From Thermosediminibacter litoriperuensis (GTDB taxonomy: Bacteria > Bacillota > Thermosediminibacteria > Thermosediminibacterales > Thermosediminibacteraceae), in NCBI RefSeq assembly GCF_008124715.1, contig NZ_VNHO01000009.1, positions 28,885 through 92,884 on the forward strand: a stretch of 64,000 nucleotides of DNA, read 5' to 3'. Shown piece by piece: positions 9,042 to 17,895 of the stretch. The notes under the pieces are model-generated. The model searched no databases, was not told the DNA's origin, and was given only the letters and a program-made list of their open reading frames with translations. A program made the translations under genes and the position numbers. Position 1 is the stretch's first letter. The number at the start of each line of letters is the position of its first letter.

Positions 9042-10199
9042 TTGGCGTGGCACGAAGTGGGGTTTTTTCTATGTGGAATTCCTGTAGGATGGGTTTTGTG
9101 CCGTATCCTAAGGCATCCTCCCGATACAGGAGCTTTTCGTCGGGAACAAACAGCGATATTAGAAGAGGGTTCAACTGGCCCGGTCCAGACCAGTGCTCCG
9201 GAGACTTACCCTGAGACTGAAACCAGCTTACAGAATTCAGGAGTACCAGAGTTATCCCAGCTTCTTGATATAATTGAACTGCAGATTGGAAGTCTAGTAT
9301 CAGAGAGCGAGAAGGTGTTCTCATCAATACTTTACGGCATAGGCCAGTTGCAGGAACGAGTACGCCAGAGCCTTACTAACGCCCAGGAGTTAGGGCGAAA
9401 GATTTACAGTTTTGATTCTGGAGATAACGGAGGATTAGTGGGGCGAATTATAAAAGAATTGATGGCTTTTTCCAATGAAACCGATACCGTATTTCAACAG
9501 GTGGTTAATAAGTTGACTGTCAGCCGAGATAATTGCAGGAGTATAGCAGAAAAGGTCGAGAAAGAACTTCACGATTTTATTGAAGAAGTAAGCGACATAG
9601 CTTACAAGACCAAGATTTTAGCCTTAAACGCTTCTATCTTGGCCGCTCATGCTGGACAGTATGGCAAAGGTTTTGAAGTCGTTGCACGTGAAGTGAGGCG
9701 GCTGGCGGATATGGCGTATAAGGCTACTATGAAAGTGAATTGCATTGCAGAGGACATTGCGAGTTCTGTTAAAGAGCTGTCTGCAGAGCTACAAGATTAT
9801 TTAGACGAAATTGAAGGTGAAAAACAACAGATAGATAACACGATAAAGAAGACCAGTCAAGATATTAGCAACGCGGCACAAGAGGTAGAAGGACTCATTT
9901 CTAACTTACTTTCAGAAATTGAGGGTTTCTTCCAGGATATTGATGGTACTATAGTTGCCGGACAATTCCAGGATATAGCCGGGCAACGCTTGCAACATAT
10001 CCTAGAGGTGCTGCGGGAATTTGGGAATATACTACGTATGGATCAGGAAGCATTCAAAGTTCTTAGTAGAGGCAAATTAAAGAAAACAATCGCAAGTATG
10101 GTGGACAAATATACCACCTATATTGAACGGCAAAATCATTATGCCGCCCTGGGAATGAAGCATGAAGAAAGCCTGGGTGACAATGTAGAGATCTTCTGA
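9042..10199 (+). CDS. Membrane-anchored receptor-like protein with CheZ-like D-x3-Q motif
   Basis: 385 residues from TTG 9042, chosen because GGGGTG sits 7 bases upstream; an in-frame TTG at 8997 would add 15 residues. Residues about 5-25 are one hydrophobic segment (VGFFLCGIPVGWVLC). A receptor-tip-like stretch follows (LALNASILAAHAGQYGKGF) in which the usual EAARAGE is changed to LAAHAGQ. Near the C-terminus a helix reads AGQFQDIAGQRLQHILEVL. D311 and Q315 match the spacing and context of the catalytic Asp and Gln of CheZ (FQDLTGQ). No cheZ, cheC or cheX is seen elsewhere in the operon. It may dephosphorylate CheY-P (inference), or the motif may only mark a receptor subfamily. It lies just before cheY. 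Confidence 0.75.
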   Translation: MAWHEVGFFLCGIPVGWVLCRILRHPPDTGAFRREQTAILEEGSTGPVQTSAPETYPETETSLQNSGVPELSQLLDIIELQIGSLVSESEKVFSSILYGIGQLQERVRQSLTNAQELGRKIYSFDSGDNGGLVGRIIKELMAFSNETDTVFQQVVNKLTVSRDNCRSIAEKVEKELHDFIEEVSDIAYKTKILALNASILAAHAGQYGKGFEVVAREVRRLADMAYKATMKVNCIAEDIASSVKELSAELQDYLDEIEGEKQQIDNTIKKTSQDISNAAQEVEGLISNLLSEIEGFFQDIDGTIVAGQFQDIAGQRLQHILEVLREFGNILRMDQEAFKVLSRGKLKKTIASMVDKYTTYIERQNHYAALGMKHEESLGDNVEIF

Positions 10200-10229
10200 A
10201 ATATTTACAATAAAAAGGGGGGGCGCTCT

Positions 10230-10595
10230 ATGGCGGAAGTATTAATTGTTGATGATTCTACCACCATGCGATTAGCTGTAAAAACAACTCTGGTACAAGC
10301 GGGGCATGTCGTCCATGAAGCGTGTGACGGAGCTGAAGCTCTAAATAAATTAAAAGATGGCCTAAAAGTAAAGGCCATAATTACAGATCTCAATATGCCG
10401 AATATGGACGGTGTTACTTTTATACAGACTGTAAGGAAGCTGCCCGGCTTCAAGTTTGTACCCATACTTATGTTAACAACTGAAAGTTCTATGGAGAAAA
10501 AGGAAGAAGGACGAAAAGCCGGCGCTAGTGGTTGGATTGTTAAACCCTTTAGTCCGGAACAATTGTTAGGAGTGTTAAAAAAATTGGGCGTTTAA
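10230..10595 (+). CDS. cheY: CheY-type single-domain response regulator
   Basis: 121 residues, one receiver domain and nothing else. The acidic pocket is D8-D9, the phosphoacceptor is D53 (TDLNMPNMDG), with a conserved T (LTTES) and K (KPFSPEQL). It takes phosphate from CheA and would act on a flagellar switch or another output; no flagellar or pilus gene is in the window, so the target is unknown. A GGGGGGG-type ribosome site precedes ATG 10230. It follows the CheZ-motif gene by 30 bases. Confidence 0.95.
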   Translation: MAEVLIVDDSTTMRLAVKTTLVQAGHVVHEACDGAEALNKLKDGLKVKAIITDLNMPNMDGVTFIQTVRKLPGFKFVPILMLTTESSMEKKEEGRKAGASGWIVKPFSPEQLLGVLKKLGV

Positions 10596-10680
10596 TTTTA
10601 TAGCTGTTGCAGTAAGAGAGCTTGATAAGCAAAGAGTTGGGGATTTGGGAAATCGCCTTTTAAAAGAGGGGGGCGTTTTT

Positions 10681-12018
10681 GTGAATATAATAGACGAATT
10701 GATGAACCTGGAAAATAATGACATAAATAAAATGTTTTATTATGATTTTCTCACAGGATTCCCAAACAGAAACTATTTAGAACATTTTTTCAATGTTTAC
10801 AAAGTCTCTGAAATGCAAAAAACAGTTGGAATTGCTTTGCTTTATATAGATTTTGATAACTTCAAGTTTATTAATAACAATTTCGGACATACATACGGCG
10901 ATAAATTTTTAACAGTTGCCGGGAAAATTCTGAAAGGTCTTGTATCCGAAAGTGGTGCGGTCTTCAGGACAGGCGGCGATGAATTTGTTGTGACAGTTTT
11001 ATTTCCGGCTCGTGAAATAAACAAAGTCGAAGTGATAGCTAAAAGCATACTAAATAGGTTTAGAAAATACCTAAAGCTTGATCATTATGAATTTTTAAGT
11101 ACAGTAAGTATAGGAATAGCACTATGCCCGAATCACGCTACATCTCTTACAGAATTAATGAAGTTTGCAGACATCGCCCTTTTCAGCTCTAAAAATCATG
11201 GAAAAAACACTTTCACCTATTACAATGAAGAAATGGGCGAAGCGAACAAGAGAAAATTTGGTATTTTTTTGAATATGAAAAAAGCCTTACAGAAAAATGA
11301 ATTATATTTAGAGTTTCAGCCGCAACTTGACATAAAGCAAAATAAAATTGTCGGTATAGAAGCTTTGGCGAGATGGAAAAGCTCAGAACTGGGGGATATA
11401 TCACCGGCGGAGTTTATTTCCGTGGCGGAAGAGACGGGGTTCATAATTGATTTGGGGAAATGGGTCATAGAAAATTCTCTTGCAGCGTATAAGAGATTAT
11501 CACACAAAAATGGATTTCTGCTGGATCTCGGAATAAACGTTTCTGCCGCACAGCTTCATGGAGGTTATTTTTATCAATTTATAATTGACATGTTAAAAAA
11601 ATATAATATTAAACCTGAAAATATAAAATTCGAAATTACTGAAAGTCAGATAATGCAAGCAAAGGAAGAAAATATAAAAAAAATAAACAGAATCAGGGAA
11701 TTAGGCATAAAAATATCACTTGACGATTTTGGTGTTGGTTACTCTTCCATGAATTATTTAACATTTTTACCGATAGATGAAATAAAAATAGACAGTTCTT
11801 TTATCGCCCCAATAACAGAAGATAATAAAATGCGCGTATTAGTCGATTCAATAATATATTTATCACACAGGTTGGGTTATACCGTGACTGCCGAAGGAGT
11901 GGAAAATAAAGAGCAGCTTGAATTATTAAAAGAAATGTCTTGTGATAGAATACAGGGGCACCTTTTAAGTAAATCTCTTGGTTATGACGAACTTGAAACG
12001 TTTTTAAAGAAACATTGA
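10681..12018 (+). CDS. GGDEF-EAL protein (c-di-GMP synthesis/breakdown)
   Basis: 445 residues: a short N-terminus, a GGDEF domain (motif intact at 98-102) and an EAL domain (EAL at 227-229, with DDFGVGYSS and a KIDSSF metal/catalytic region). There is no PAS, receiver or membrane segment. The RxxD inhibitory site expected just before GGDEF is absent. Both domains look catalytically complete, so the direction cannot be told from sequence. Start GTG 10681 has GAGGGGGG 7 bases upstream. The gene is visibly more AT-rich (many AAT, AAA, ATA codons) than most neighbours and follows cheY by 85 bases, so it may be a later addition to the operon. Confidence 0.9.
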   Translation: MNIIDELMNLENNDINKMFYYDFLTGFPNRNYLEHFFNVYKVSEMQKTVGIALLYIDFDNFKFINNNFGHTYGDKFLTVAGKILKGLVSESGAVFRTGGDEFVVTVLFPAREINKVEVIAKSILNRFRKYLKLDHYEFLSTVSIGIALCPNHATSLTELMKFADIALFSSKNHGKNTFTYYNEEMGEANKRKFGIFLNMKKALQKNELYLEFQPQLDIKQNKIVGIEALARWKSSELGDISPAEFISVAEETGFIIDLGKWVIENSLAAYKRLSHKNGFLLDLGINVSAAQLHGGYFYQFIIDMLKKYNIKPENIKFEITESQIMQAKEENIKKINRIRELGIKISLDDFGVGYSSMNYLTFLPIDEIKIDSSFIAPITEDNKMRVLVDSIIYLSHRLGYTVTAEGVENKEQLELLKEMSCDRIQGHLLSKSLGYDELETFLKKH

Positions 12019-12286
12019 ATACAACCAGAGCATAAAGATGGAAACTTCATTGCCAGTACCAAAAAATGGATCGCTCTACCGCTATACTGACAAGGAACAC
12101 TTTTCTTCCTTCAGGCGTTCTATCGACATTTCCCTGCTGCCACTTTCACAAAAATGTACCTGTTCATTTCAATACCCCCTTACCTCGAATAACTTTGGAA
12201 ATTTACAGGCTCCTTCTCCTATTAATAGCAACTTTTCAATTAATTTCGGAAATCTAAAATTAATCCCTCTCGCAGAAAAAGGTACG
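12019..12286. other. Intergenic, no supported feature
   Basis: 268 bases between the convergent GGDEF-EAL and rhomboid genes. A 92-codon plus-strand frame crosses it but has no ribosome site and runs into the rhomboid gene antisense. No clear terminator hairpin with a T-run was found. Confidence 0.4.
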
Positions 12287-12967
12287 TCATCTTCGCTTGA
12301 GGAAGAATCTATTTAACAGCACGCCGCTGACAAACCCTCCTATGTGTGCCCACCAGGCTATTCCTGAAACCGCCGCCCCGCCGATGACGGAGTAAACCGT
12401 ACCGGAATAGAGCTGGGCCAGGAACCACAGGAAGAGGTAGACAACGGCGGGTATCTGGAGGAAGATTGGAACCAGGAAAAAGGTCGGCACCAGGGTGATT
12501 ATCCTCGCCGACGGGAATAATACGAAGTACGCGCCCATCACGCCCGCGATAGCTCCGGAAGCCCCCACCACCGGCACCCGTGATAAGGGGTTGAAAACTA
12601 TGTGAAACACGCCCGCGATTACACCGCTGAGGAGATAGAAGATCAGGAATCTTATATGGCCCATCCGGTCTTCTACATTGTCACCGAAAAGCCACAGTAT
12701 CCACATGTTGCTTATAAGGTGAAGGGTGCTCCCGTGGAGAAATATGCTGGTGATAAATGGATAAAGGTCACCGGAGGAAAACGGTGCACCGGATACCACC
12801 AGTTTCATAATTTTCGCCGGTATCAGGCCGTATTTGTAGGTGAACCGGACGAAAGCCCTGTATGAAGTGCCCGAAAGGGTAAAAAATATGAGCGAATTTA
12901 TTATTATGAGCAGGACCGTAATGAGAGGCGGTCGCCTGCTCGGAATATTGTCCCTGATTGGAAACAT
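12287..12967 (-). CDS. Rhomboid family intramembrane serine protease
   Basis: 226 residues with about six or seven membrane segments. The catalytic dyad is visible as S137 (VVGASGAIAG) and H208 (AWWAHIGGF). The membrane-embedded HGSTLHLISN motif (H78, H83, N87) is complete. It cleaves transmembrane segments of substrate proteins; its substrate here is unknown. Start ATG at 12967 with a GGAGGG site upstream. It is a single-gene unit, divergent from the aro cluster. Confidence 0.93.
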   Translation of the reverse strand: MFPIRDNIPSRRPPLITVLLIIINSLIFFTLSGTSYRAFVRFTYKYGLIPAKIMKLVVSGAPFSSGDLYPFITSIFLHGSTLHLISNMWILWLFGDNVEDRMGHIRFLIFYLLSGVIAGVFHIVFNPLSRVPVVGASGAIAGVMGAYFVLFPSARIITLVPTFFLVPIFLQIPAVVYLFLWFLAQLYSGTVYSVIGGAAVSGIAWWAHIGGFVSGVLLNRFFLKRR

Positions 12968-13020
12968 CTTTAACCCTCCGCTTTTTTTATTTTGTAGTTC
13001 CGCATTAATATTATATTAAG

Positions 13021-13049
13021 ATTATAGCACAGGTGGGAATAAATTACAG
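13021..13049 (-). promoter_or_regulatory. Possible sigma-A promoter of the rhomboid gene
   Basis: On the minus strand TATAAT (13021-13026) lies 17 bases from CTGTAA (13044-13049). The -10 is perfect and the -35 is weak. It gives a leader of about 47 bases to the ATG. Confidence 0.4.
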
Positions 13050-13110
13050 GTTTTTGAAAAAGCAGTATGAACGAACGGCGGTTTATTAACCAACTAACTG
13101 GCAAAGTGCC

Positions 13111-13139
13111 TTGACACAAGTTCCGGCGTATTATATAAT
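13111..13139 (+). promoter_or_regulatory. Consensus sigma-A promoter of the aro cluster
   Basis: TTGACA at 13111-13116, a 17-base spacer, and TATAAT at 13134-13139: a full match to consensus. Transcription should start near 13146, about 265 bases before aroF, which leaves a long leader. Such a strong promoter fits downstream control by attenuation. Confidence 0.85.
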
Positions 13140-13161
13140 ACTTTCCAAAACGTAAAGCGGG

Positions 13162-13198
13162 AAACCTCTCGCCCCTAACGGGGTGCGGGAGGTTTTTT
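13162..13198 (+). terminator. Early intrinsic terminator/attenuator in the aro leader
   Basis: AAACCTCTCGCCCC (13162-13175) pairs with the segment 13180-13195 through about 14 base pairs with a small bulge and a TAAC loop, followed by TTTTTT at 13193-13198. It would end transcripts about 50 bases after the promoter unless it is opened. This fits attenuation control or a very short RNA; no antiterminator partner was identified by eye. Confidence 0.65.
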
Positions 13199-13221
13199 AC
13201 ATAAGCTCGGAGGGATATGGT

Positions 13222-13377
13222 GTGACTGTCAGAACGGGCTATCCCGGACTGGTCCCGGGCGACAATAATAAAGGCAACGGTAACGCCGAAGTTTTTGTAT
13301 CCTGTTCCCGGTGGTGGGCGATCTATCCCCCTTCGGGGGGATATGTACAGGGTGTTTGTAAACGGCACCATATATAA
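13222..13377 (+). CDS. Possible leader ORF with adjacent Trp codons
   Basis: A GTG at 13222 lies 7 bases after GGAGGG (13209-13214) and opens 51 codons in the aro leader. Codons 31 and 32 are both TGG (13312-13317), directly followed by a UUCG-capped hairpin at about 13324-13343 (TATCCCCC/GGGGGGATA). Tandem Trp codons before a hairpin recall a trp-type leader peptide, but no T-run follows that hairpin. The leader also holds other stems (GGGATA/TATCCC, CCCGG/CCGGG), so this may be structured RNA and not a peptide. Confidence 0.3.
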   Translation: MTVRTGYPGLVPGDNNKGNGNAEVFVSCSRWWAIYPPSGGYVQGVCKRHHI

Positions 13378-13413
13378 AGCACGTTTTGACATCGTATAAT
13401 GGAGGGATTGACC

Positions 13414-14427
13414 TTGATTATAGTGATGCAGAAAAACGCCACCGAGGATCAGATAAAGAAAGTATGCGAGATGGTCGAAAATGCGGGACTCGGGGTACAC
13501 CTTTCAAGAGGTACCGATATAACCATAATCGGGGTTATAGGAGACCGCAGGCTTCTGGCCGATAAGCCTATAGAGCTCATGGACGGTGTGGAAAAGACCG
13601 TACCCATCGTGGAACCGTATAAACTTGCGAGCCGTACTTTTCGTCCCGAACCTACCGTGATAAAAGTGGGGGATGTATTGATAGGGGGCGACGAGTTCGT
13701 CGTCATGGCTGGTCCCTGTGCGGTGGAGAGCAGGGAACAGCTCCTGGAGACTGCCGAGATAGTGAAAAAGTGCGGCGCTAAAGTCCTCCGGGGAGGTGCA
13801 TTTAAGCCCCGGACTTCGCCTTACTCATTCCAGGGACTGGGCGAAGAGGGGCTGAAAATTCTGGCCGAGGCCAGGGAAAGGACCGGACTTCCCGTTGTAA
13901 CCGAAGTTACAAGCACGGAAGCCGTAGATAAGGTCGCCGAGTACGCCGATATACTGCAAATAGGAGCTCGCAATATGCAGAATTTCCAGCTGCTCAGGGC
14001 TGCGGGCAGGACGGGAAAGCCGGTGCTCCTGAAGAGAGGTATGTCCGCCACCATTGAGGAATGGCTGAACGCCGCCGAGTACATTATGAATGAGGGCAAT
14101 TTTCAGGTAATCCTCTGTGAAAGAGGGATAAGGACCTTTGAGCCGATGACGAGAAATACCCTGGACCTGAGTGCAGTGCCGATAATAAAGCACATAAGCC
14201 ACCTGCCCGTAATAGTAGACCCCAGCCACGGCACGGGCCACTGGCGCTGGGTGACCCCGATGAGCAGAGCGGCTCTGGCCGCCGGTGCCGACGGCCTGAT
14301 AATCGAAGTCCATCCTAACCCCCAGGAAGCCATGTCCGACGGTCCCCAGTCCCTGAAACCGGAGAATTTCAGGCTGCTGTGTGAGGAACTCAAAAAAATC
14401 GCACCAATAGTCGGGAGGAGCATGTAA
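13414..14427 (+). CDS. aroF: 3-deoxy-7-phosphoheptulonate (DAHP) synthase
   Basis: 337 residues of the short microbial DAHP synthase type with an N-terminal ferredoxin-like regulatory domain (about 1-70, [13 protein letters not shown]) and the catalytic barrel. Visible motifs are [39 protein letters not shown] and VDPSHGTGH. It condenses PEP and erythrose 4-phosphate, the first shikimate step; the N-terminal domain commonly gives Tyr or Phe inhibition. Start TTG 13414 is chosen because GGAGGG lies 7-8 bases upstream and the family starts at this point; ATG 13399 would put the ribosome site inside the gene. It overlaps tyrA by one base. Confidence 0.95.
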   Translation: MIIVMQKNATEDQIKKVCEMVENAGLGVHLSRGTDITIIGVIGDRRLLADKPIELMDGVEKTVPIVEPYKLASRTFRPEPTVIKVGDVLIGGDEFVVMAGPCAVESREQLLETAEIVKKCGAKVLRGGAFKPRTSPYSFQGLGEEGLKILAEARERTGLPVVTEVTSTEAVDKVAEYADILQIGARNMQNFQLLRAAGRTGKPVLLKRGMSATIEEWLNAAEYIMNEGNFQVILCERGIRTFEPMTRNTLDLSAVPIIKHISHLPVIVDPSHGTGHWRWVTPMSRAALAAGADGLIIEVHPNPQEAMSDGPQSLKPENFRLLCEELKKIAPIVGRSM

Positions 14428-15323
14428 TGAGCGTCTCCACAGTGGCGGTAGCGGGGCTGGGAATTATAGGAGGGTCGCTGGCCAGGGTTTTTAAATCTGT
14501 GGGCTTTGAAGTATTGGGTATCGACTCGGATGACGGAACCCTTTCAGCGGCAGCAAGCGAAGGGGTCGTTTCGGAAGACAGCTTTAATATAAATAGCGCG
14601 GACGAAAGCGGTTTTCGAGCATTGAAGAGGGCGGATGTAGTATTCATCTGTACGCCGGTGCTGAGCATCGTGCCGGTCGTGAGAAAGCTGGCACCCTTTA
14701 TTAAAAGGGGTGCCGTGCTGACCGACACGGGCAGCACCAAGAGGGTTGTGGTAAATTCCGTGAAGGAGGTGCTGCCTAAAGGTGTGGCTTTTGTGGGCGG
14801 CCACCCCATGGCCGGTTCCCAGTACAGCGGCTACGGCTTCAGCCGGGTCGACCTTTTTTCAAAAAGACCTTATATACTTACGCCGACAGAGGAAACCCCT
14901 CCGGAAGCCGTCGAGACCCTCAAAGCCTTAATTCTGAAGACCGGTGCGGCTCCGCATATAATGACCCCGGAAGAGCATGACAGGATAGTGGCTGCGGTCA
15001 GCCACCTGCCGCAGGTCATAGCTACCAGCCTCGTCAACGCGGTGAGGGAGTCCGACTCCGGCAGTGGGTACTTAAAACTGGCGGGGAAGGGATATAAAGA
15101 CACTACCCGCATCGCATCCTCCGCCGCAGGAATATGGGTAGATATTTTGCTCACGAACAAGGACGAAGTTCTGACCATGATATCCATTTTCAGCAGGCAG
15201 CTCGGTGAACTGCGGAGGGCAATAGAATCCTCCAGCGCTCCGGACATAAGAAGTATCTTTGAAAGAGCCCGGCAATACGGGAACGGGAGGAGTGAAGGCT
15301 TTGGATGTAACGATAGAAGGTAA
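14427..15323 (+). CDS. tyrA: Prephenate dehydrogenase
   Basis: 298 residues: an NAD-binding Rossmann domain (VAGLGIIGGSLAR at about 8-20) and a C-terminal helical domain, with no ACT or chorismate mutase domain. GGHPMAGS and the SHLPQVIATSL stretch fit the family. It oxidatively decarboxylates prephenate to 4-hydroxyphenylpyruvate for tyrosine. The ATG overlaps the aroF TAA (TAATG), and the 3' end overlaps aroA. Confidence 0.95.
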   Translation: MSVSTVAVAGLGIIGGSLARVFKSVGFEVLGIDSDDGTLSAAASEGVVSEDSFNINSADESGFRALKRADVVFICTPVLSIVPVVRKLAPFIKRGAVLTDTGSTKRVVVNSVKEVLPKGVAFVGGHPMAGSQYSGYGFSRVDLFSKRPYILTPTEETPPEAVETLKALILKTGAAPHIMTPEEHDRIVAAVSHLPQVIATSLVNAVRESDSGSGYLKLAGKGYKDTTRIASSAAGIWVDILLTNKDEVLTMISIFSRQLGELRRAIESSSAPDIRSIFERARQYGNGRSEGFGCNDRR

Positions 15324-16587
15324 AAGGAGACTCAAGGGGGAGATTCTCGCTCCCCCCGACAAATCCATATCCCACAGGAGCGTAATGCTGGGGGCCGTTG
15401 CGGATGGCGTAACTCAGGTGGAGCGGTTTCTTCCGGCCGACGATTGCCTCAGGACCGTTGATTGTTTTAAGAAAATGGGAGTGGATATACGGTTTGAGGC
15501 GCCGGATAAAGTAGTCATAAATGGAAGGGGTCTCAGGGGTTTAAAAAAACCCGACGGTACCCTTTACGCGGGCAACTCCGGGACGACGATAAGGCTTCTT
15601 TCGGGGATACTGGCGGGCCAGAGCTTTGAAGCCACAATTACCGGGGACGAGTCCATTATGAAAAGGCCCATGGGTAGGGTGGTAGAGCCCCTGACCATGA
15701 TGGGAGCCGTTATCGAAGGGGCCGGCGGGGGCAGGTACGCCCCACTTACCATAAGAGGGGGATGTCTTAAGGGAATCCGGTACGAGCTTCCGGTGGCCAG
15801 CGCCCAGGTAAAGTCGGCAATACTGCTGGCGGGGCTTTACGCCGAAGGCGAAACTACAGTAATAGAAAAGCATAAAACCCGCGACCACACAGAAATTATG
15901 CTGGCGCACTTTGGAGGCAGGATTTTAGCAGCGGACGGTGAGGTCAGGCTGATCCCGGTGGATAAACTCAGCGGGGAGCGGGTAGCGGTGCCGGGGGATA
16001 TATCGTCGGCGGCCTTTCTCATGGTGGCAGCCGCCGTAACGGAAGGTTCCGAACTTCTTATAAGGGATGTGGGCATTAACCCCACCAGAACAGGTATAAT
16101 CGATGTGCTCCGGGAAATGGGTTGCAATATAGAGATTTATGACGAGAGGATCTGGAACGGCGAAAAAGTCGCCGACGTGATCGTCAAAGGAGAAGGGCTC
16201 CGGGGGACAACCATAAAAGGCGAAATGATACCCAGGCTTATTGACGAGATTCCGGTGATTGCCGTAGCTGCTGCCTTTGCAGAAGGTGAGACGGTAATAA
16301 GGGAAGCGGCGGAGCTGAGGGTAAAGGAGAGCGACAGAATAAAAGCGATAGCCGTAAATTTAAGGAAGTTCGGAGCCGACGTGATGGAACTGGAAGACGG
16401 CCTGATGATCCGGGGCGGCGGGTCCCTGAAGCCCGCCGATGTGGAAAGCTTTGGCGACCACAGGATCGCCATGGCCATGGCGGTGGCGGCGTTGGCGATT
16501 CCCGGGTCTTCGAGGATTAAAGACGCTGAATGCGTAAAAATATCCTTTCCCGGCTTTTTTGAAACTCTGGAGAAAATCCTATGTTAA
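15301..16587 (+). CDS. aroA: 5-enolpyruvylshikimate-3-phosphate synthase
   Basis: About 428 residues with PPDKSISHRSVML, GNSGTTIRLLSG, VASAQVKSAILLAG, GDISSAAFLMVAAA and the ESDRIKAIA signature. The GNSGTTIRLL form resembles class II (glyphosate-tolerant) enzymes more than the GNAGTAMRPL of class I; this is sequence similarity only. It joins PEP and shikimate 3-phosphate. Start: TTG 15301 has GGGAGG 10 bases upstream; in-frame GTG 15292 and TTG 15259 are alternatives. It overlaps tyrA by about 23 bases. Confidence 0.94.
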   Translation: MDVTIEGKRRLKGEILAPPDKSISHRSVMLGAVADGVTQVERFLPADDCLRTVDCFKKMGVDIRFEAPDKVVINGRGLRGLKKPDGTLYAGNSGTTIRLLSGILAGQSFEATITGDESIMKRPMGRVVEPLTMMGAVIEGAGGGRYAPLTIRGGCLKGIRYELPVASAQVKSAILLAGLYAEGETTVIEKHKTRDHTEIMLAHFGGRILAADGEVRLIPVDKLSGERVAVPGDISSAAFLMVAAAVTEGSELLIRDVGINPTRTGIIDVLREMGCNIEIYDERIWNGEKVADVIVKGEGLRGTTIKGEMIPRLIDEIPVIAVAAAFAEGETVIREAAELRVKESDRIKAIAVNLRKFGADVMELEDGLMIRGGGSLKPADVESFGDHRIAMAMAVAALAIPGSSRIKDAECVKISFPGFFETLEKILC

Positions 16588-16767
16588 AGCGGCAGCGGTC
16601 TCACTAAACGGCTTCTTGACCGCGTTACCCGCAATAAAAAGCATTATAAATAGCCCTCTTTTAGTGACAGAGGACAAATTTTTTTAATGGTACCATTTTT
16701 TGGCTTTCCGTGGAAAAAATGAGATCCGGCTGATATCAAACGGAATAATGAACGCATAAAATGAGTA

Positions 16768-16796
16768 TTGACAGGGTTTTTTATTTAAAATAGAAT
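16768..16796 (+). promoter_or_regulatory. Sigma-A promoter of asd-lysC
   Basis: TTGACA (16768-16773), a 17-base spacer and TAGAAT (16791-16796). The leader to asd is about 65 bases. The rest of the 282-base gap after aroA shows no riboswitch motif that I recognise. Confidence 0.75.
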
Positions 16797-16869
16797 TATC
16801 TTTAATATACCGTGATGAGTGGCGCCGTTCATCAGCGGGGTCAAGGGATATTTTTGGGAGGAATGAAAA

Positions 16870-17883
16870 ATGAACGGTTACAATGTGGCCGTAGTAGGAG
16901 CTACAGGTGCCGTCGGCCGCACAATGCTGAGGATTCTGGAAGAGCAAAGTTTTCCCGTAAAAAGGATTTTGCCTCTGGCTTCTTCGCGCTCCGAAGGTCA
17001 GACCGTTGAGTTTATGGGCTGTACAGTAAGGGTGGAGGAAGCAAAACCCTCGTCCTTTGAGGGTGTCGATATAGCTCTTTTTTCCGCCGGAAAGGACGTG
17101 AGCCTCACTCTAAGCCCCGAAGCTGTAAAAAGGGGGGCGGTGGTGATCGACAACAGCAACGCCTTCAGGATGGATCCCGATGTCCCCTTAGTAGTGCCGG
17201 AGGTCAATCCTCAGGACCTGCACAAGCACAGGGGCATTATCGCGAACCCCAACTGTTCGACCATTCAGATGGTGGTTGTTCTAAAGCCCATCCACGACAG
17301 GGCACGGGTAAAACGGGTAGTCGTTTCCACATACCAGGCGGTATCCGGAACCGGCCTTGAGGCCATAGAAGAATTGAAACTTCAGTCAAGACAGGTCCTC
17401 GAAGGCCAAAAACCGGAGCCCTCTGTTTATCCACACCAGATAGCCTTCAACCTCCTTCCGCACATAGACGTTTTCGACGATACTGGTTATACGATGGAAG
17501 AATGGAAGATGATCAGAGAGACAAAGAAGATAATGGGGGATGAGAACATAGCTGTAACTGCCACCACCGTACGGGTGCCGGTCCTAAACTGCCATTCCGA
17601 ATCGGTGAACATAGAAACTTACGAGAAAGTTACCCCCGAAGAAGCCCGCCGGATTCTTGCAGGTGCTCCGGGCGTCGTGGTGATGGACGATCCTGCAAAT
17701 AAAGTATACCCGATGCCGGCTTACCTTTCGGGTAAAAACGAGGTCTTCGTGGGCAGGATAAGGGAAGATTTTACGGTGCCGTGCGGCTTGAACCTATGGA
17801 TCGTGGCCGACAACCTGAGGAAGGGAGCGGCCTATAACGCCGTGCAGATAGCCGAATACCTGGTAAAAAACAATCTGGTATGA
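16870..17883 (+). CDS. asd: Aspartate-semialdehyde dehydrogenase
   Basis: 337 residues. NADP-binding VVGATGAVGRTML at the N-terminus and the catalytic cysteine C129 in ANPNCSTIQMV. The length matches the Gram-positive type. It reduces aspartyl phosphate to the semialdehyde for lysine, threonine and methionine synthesis. Ribosome site GGGAGG before ATG 16870; lysC follows after 12 bases. Confidence 0.96.
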   Translation: MNGYNVAVVGATGAVGRTMLRILEEQSFPVKRILPLASSRSEGQTVEFMGCTVRVEEAKPSSFEGVDIALFSAGKDVSLTLSPEAVKRGAVVIDNSNAFRMDPDVPLVVPEVNPQDLHKHRGIIANPNCSTIQMVVVLKPIHDRARVKRVVVSTYQAVSGTGLEAIEELKLQSRQVLEGQKPEPSVYPHQIAFNLLPHIDVFDDTGYTMEEWKMIRETKKIMGDENIAVTATTVRVPVLNCHSESVNIETYEKVTPEEARRILAGAPGVVVMDDPANKVYPMPAYLSGKNEVFVGRIREDFTVPCGLNLWIVADNLRKGAAYNAVQIAEYLVKNNLV

Positions 17884-17895
17884 GGTGGCTCTGAT

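Noticed and set aside
12038-12316. 92-codon plus-strand ORF between GGDEF-EAL and rhomboid genes
   Set aside because: No ribosome site, low-complexity composition, and it runs antisense into the rhomboid gene.
13146-13413. T-box riboswitch upstream of aroF
   Set aside because: The AGGGTGGNACCGCG T-box core is absent; only generic hairpins are seen.
12970-13500. 176-codon minus-strand ORF over the aro leader
   Set aside because: Antisense to aroF and its promoter; no family features and no ribosome site.
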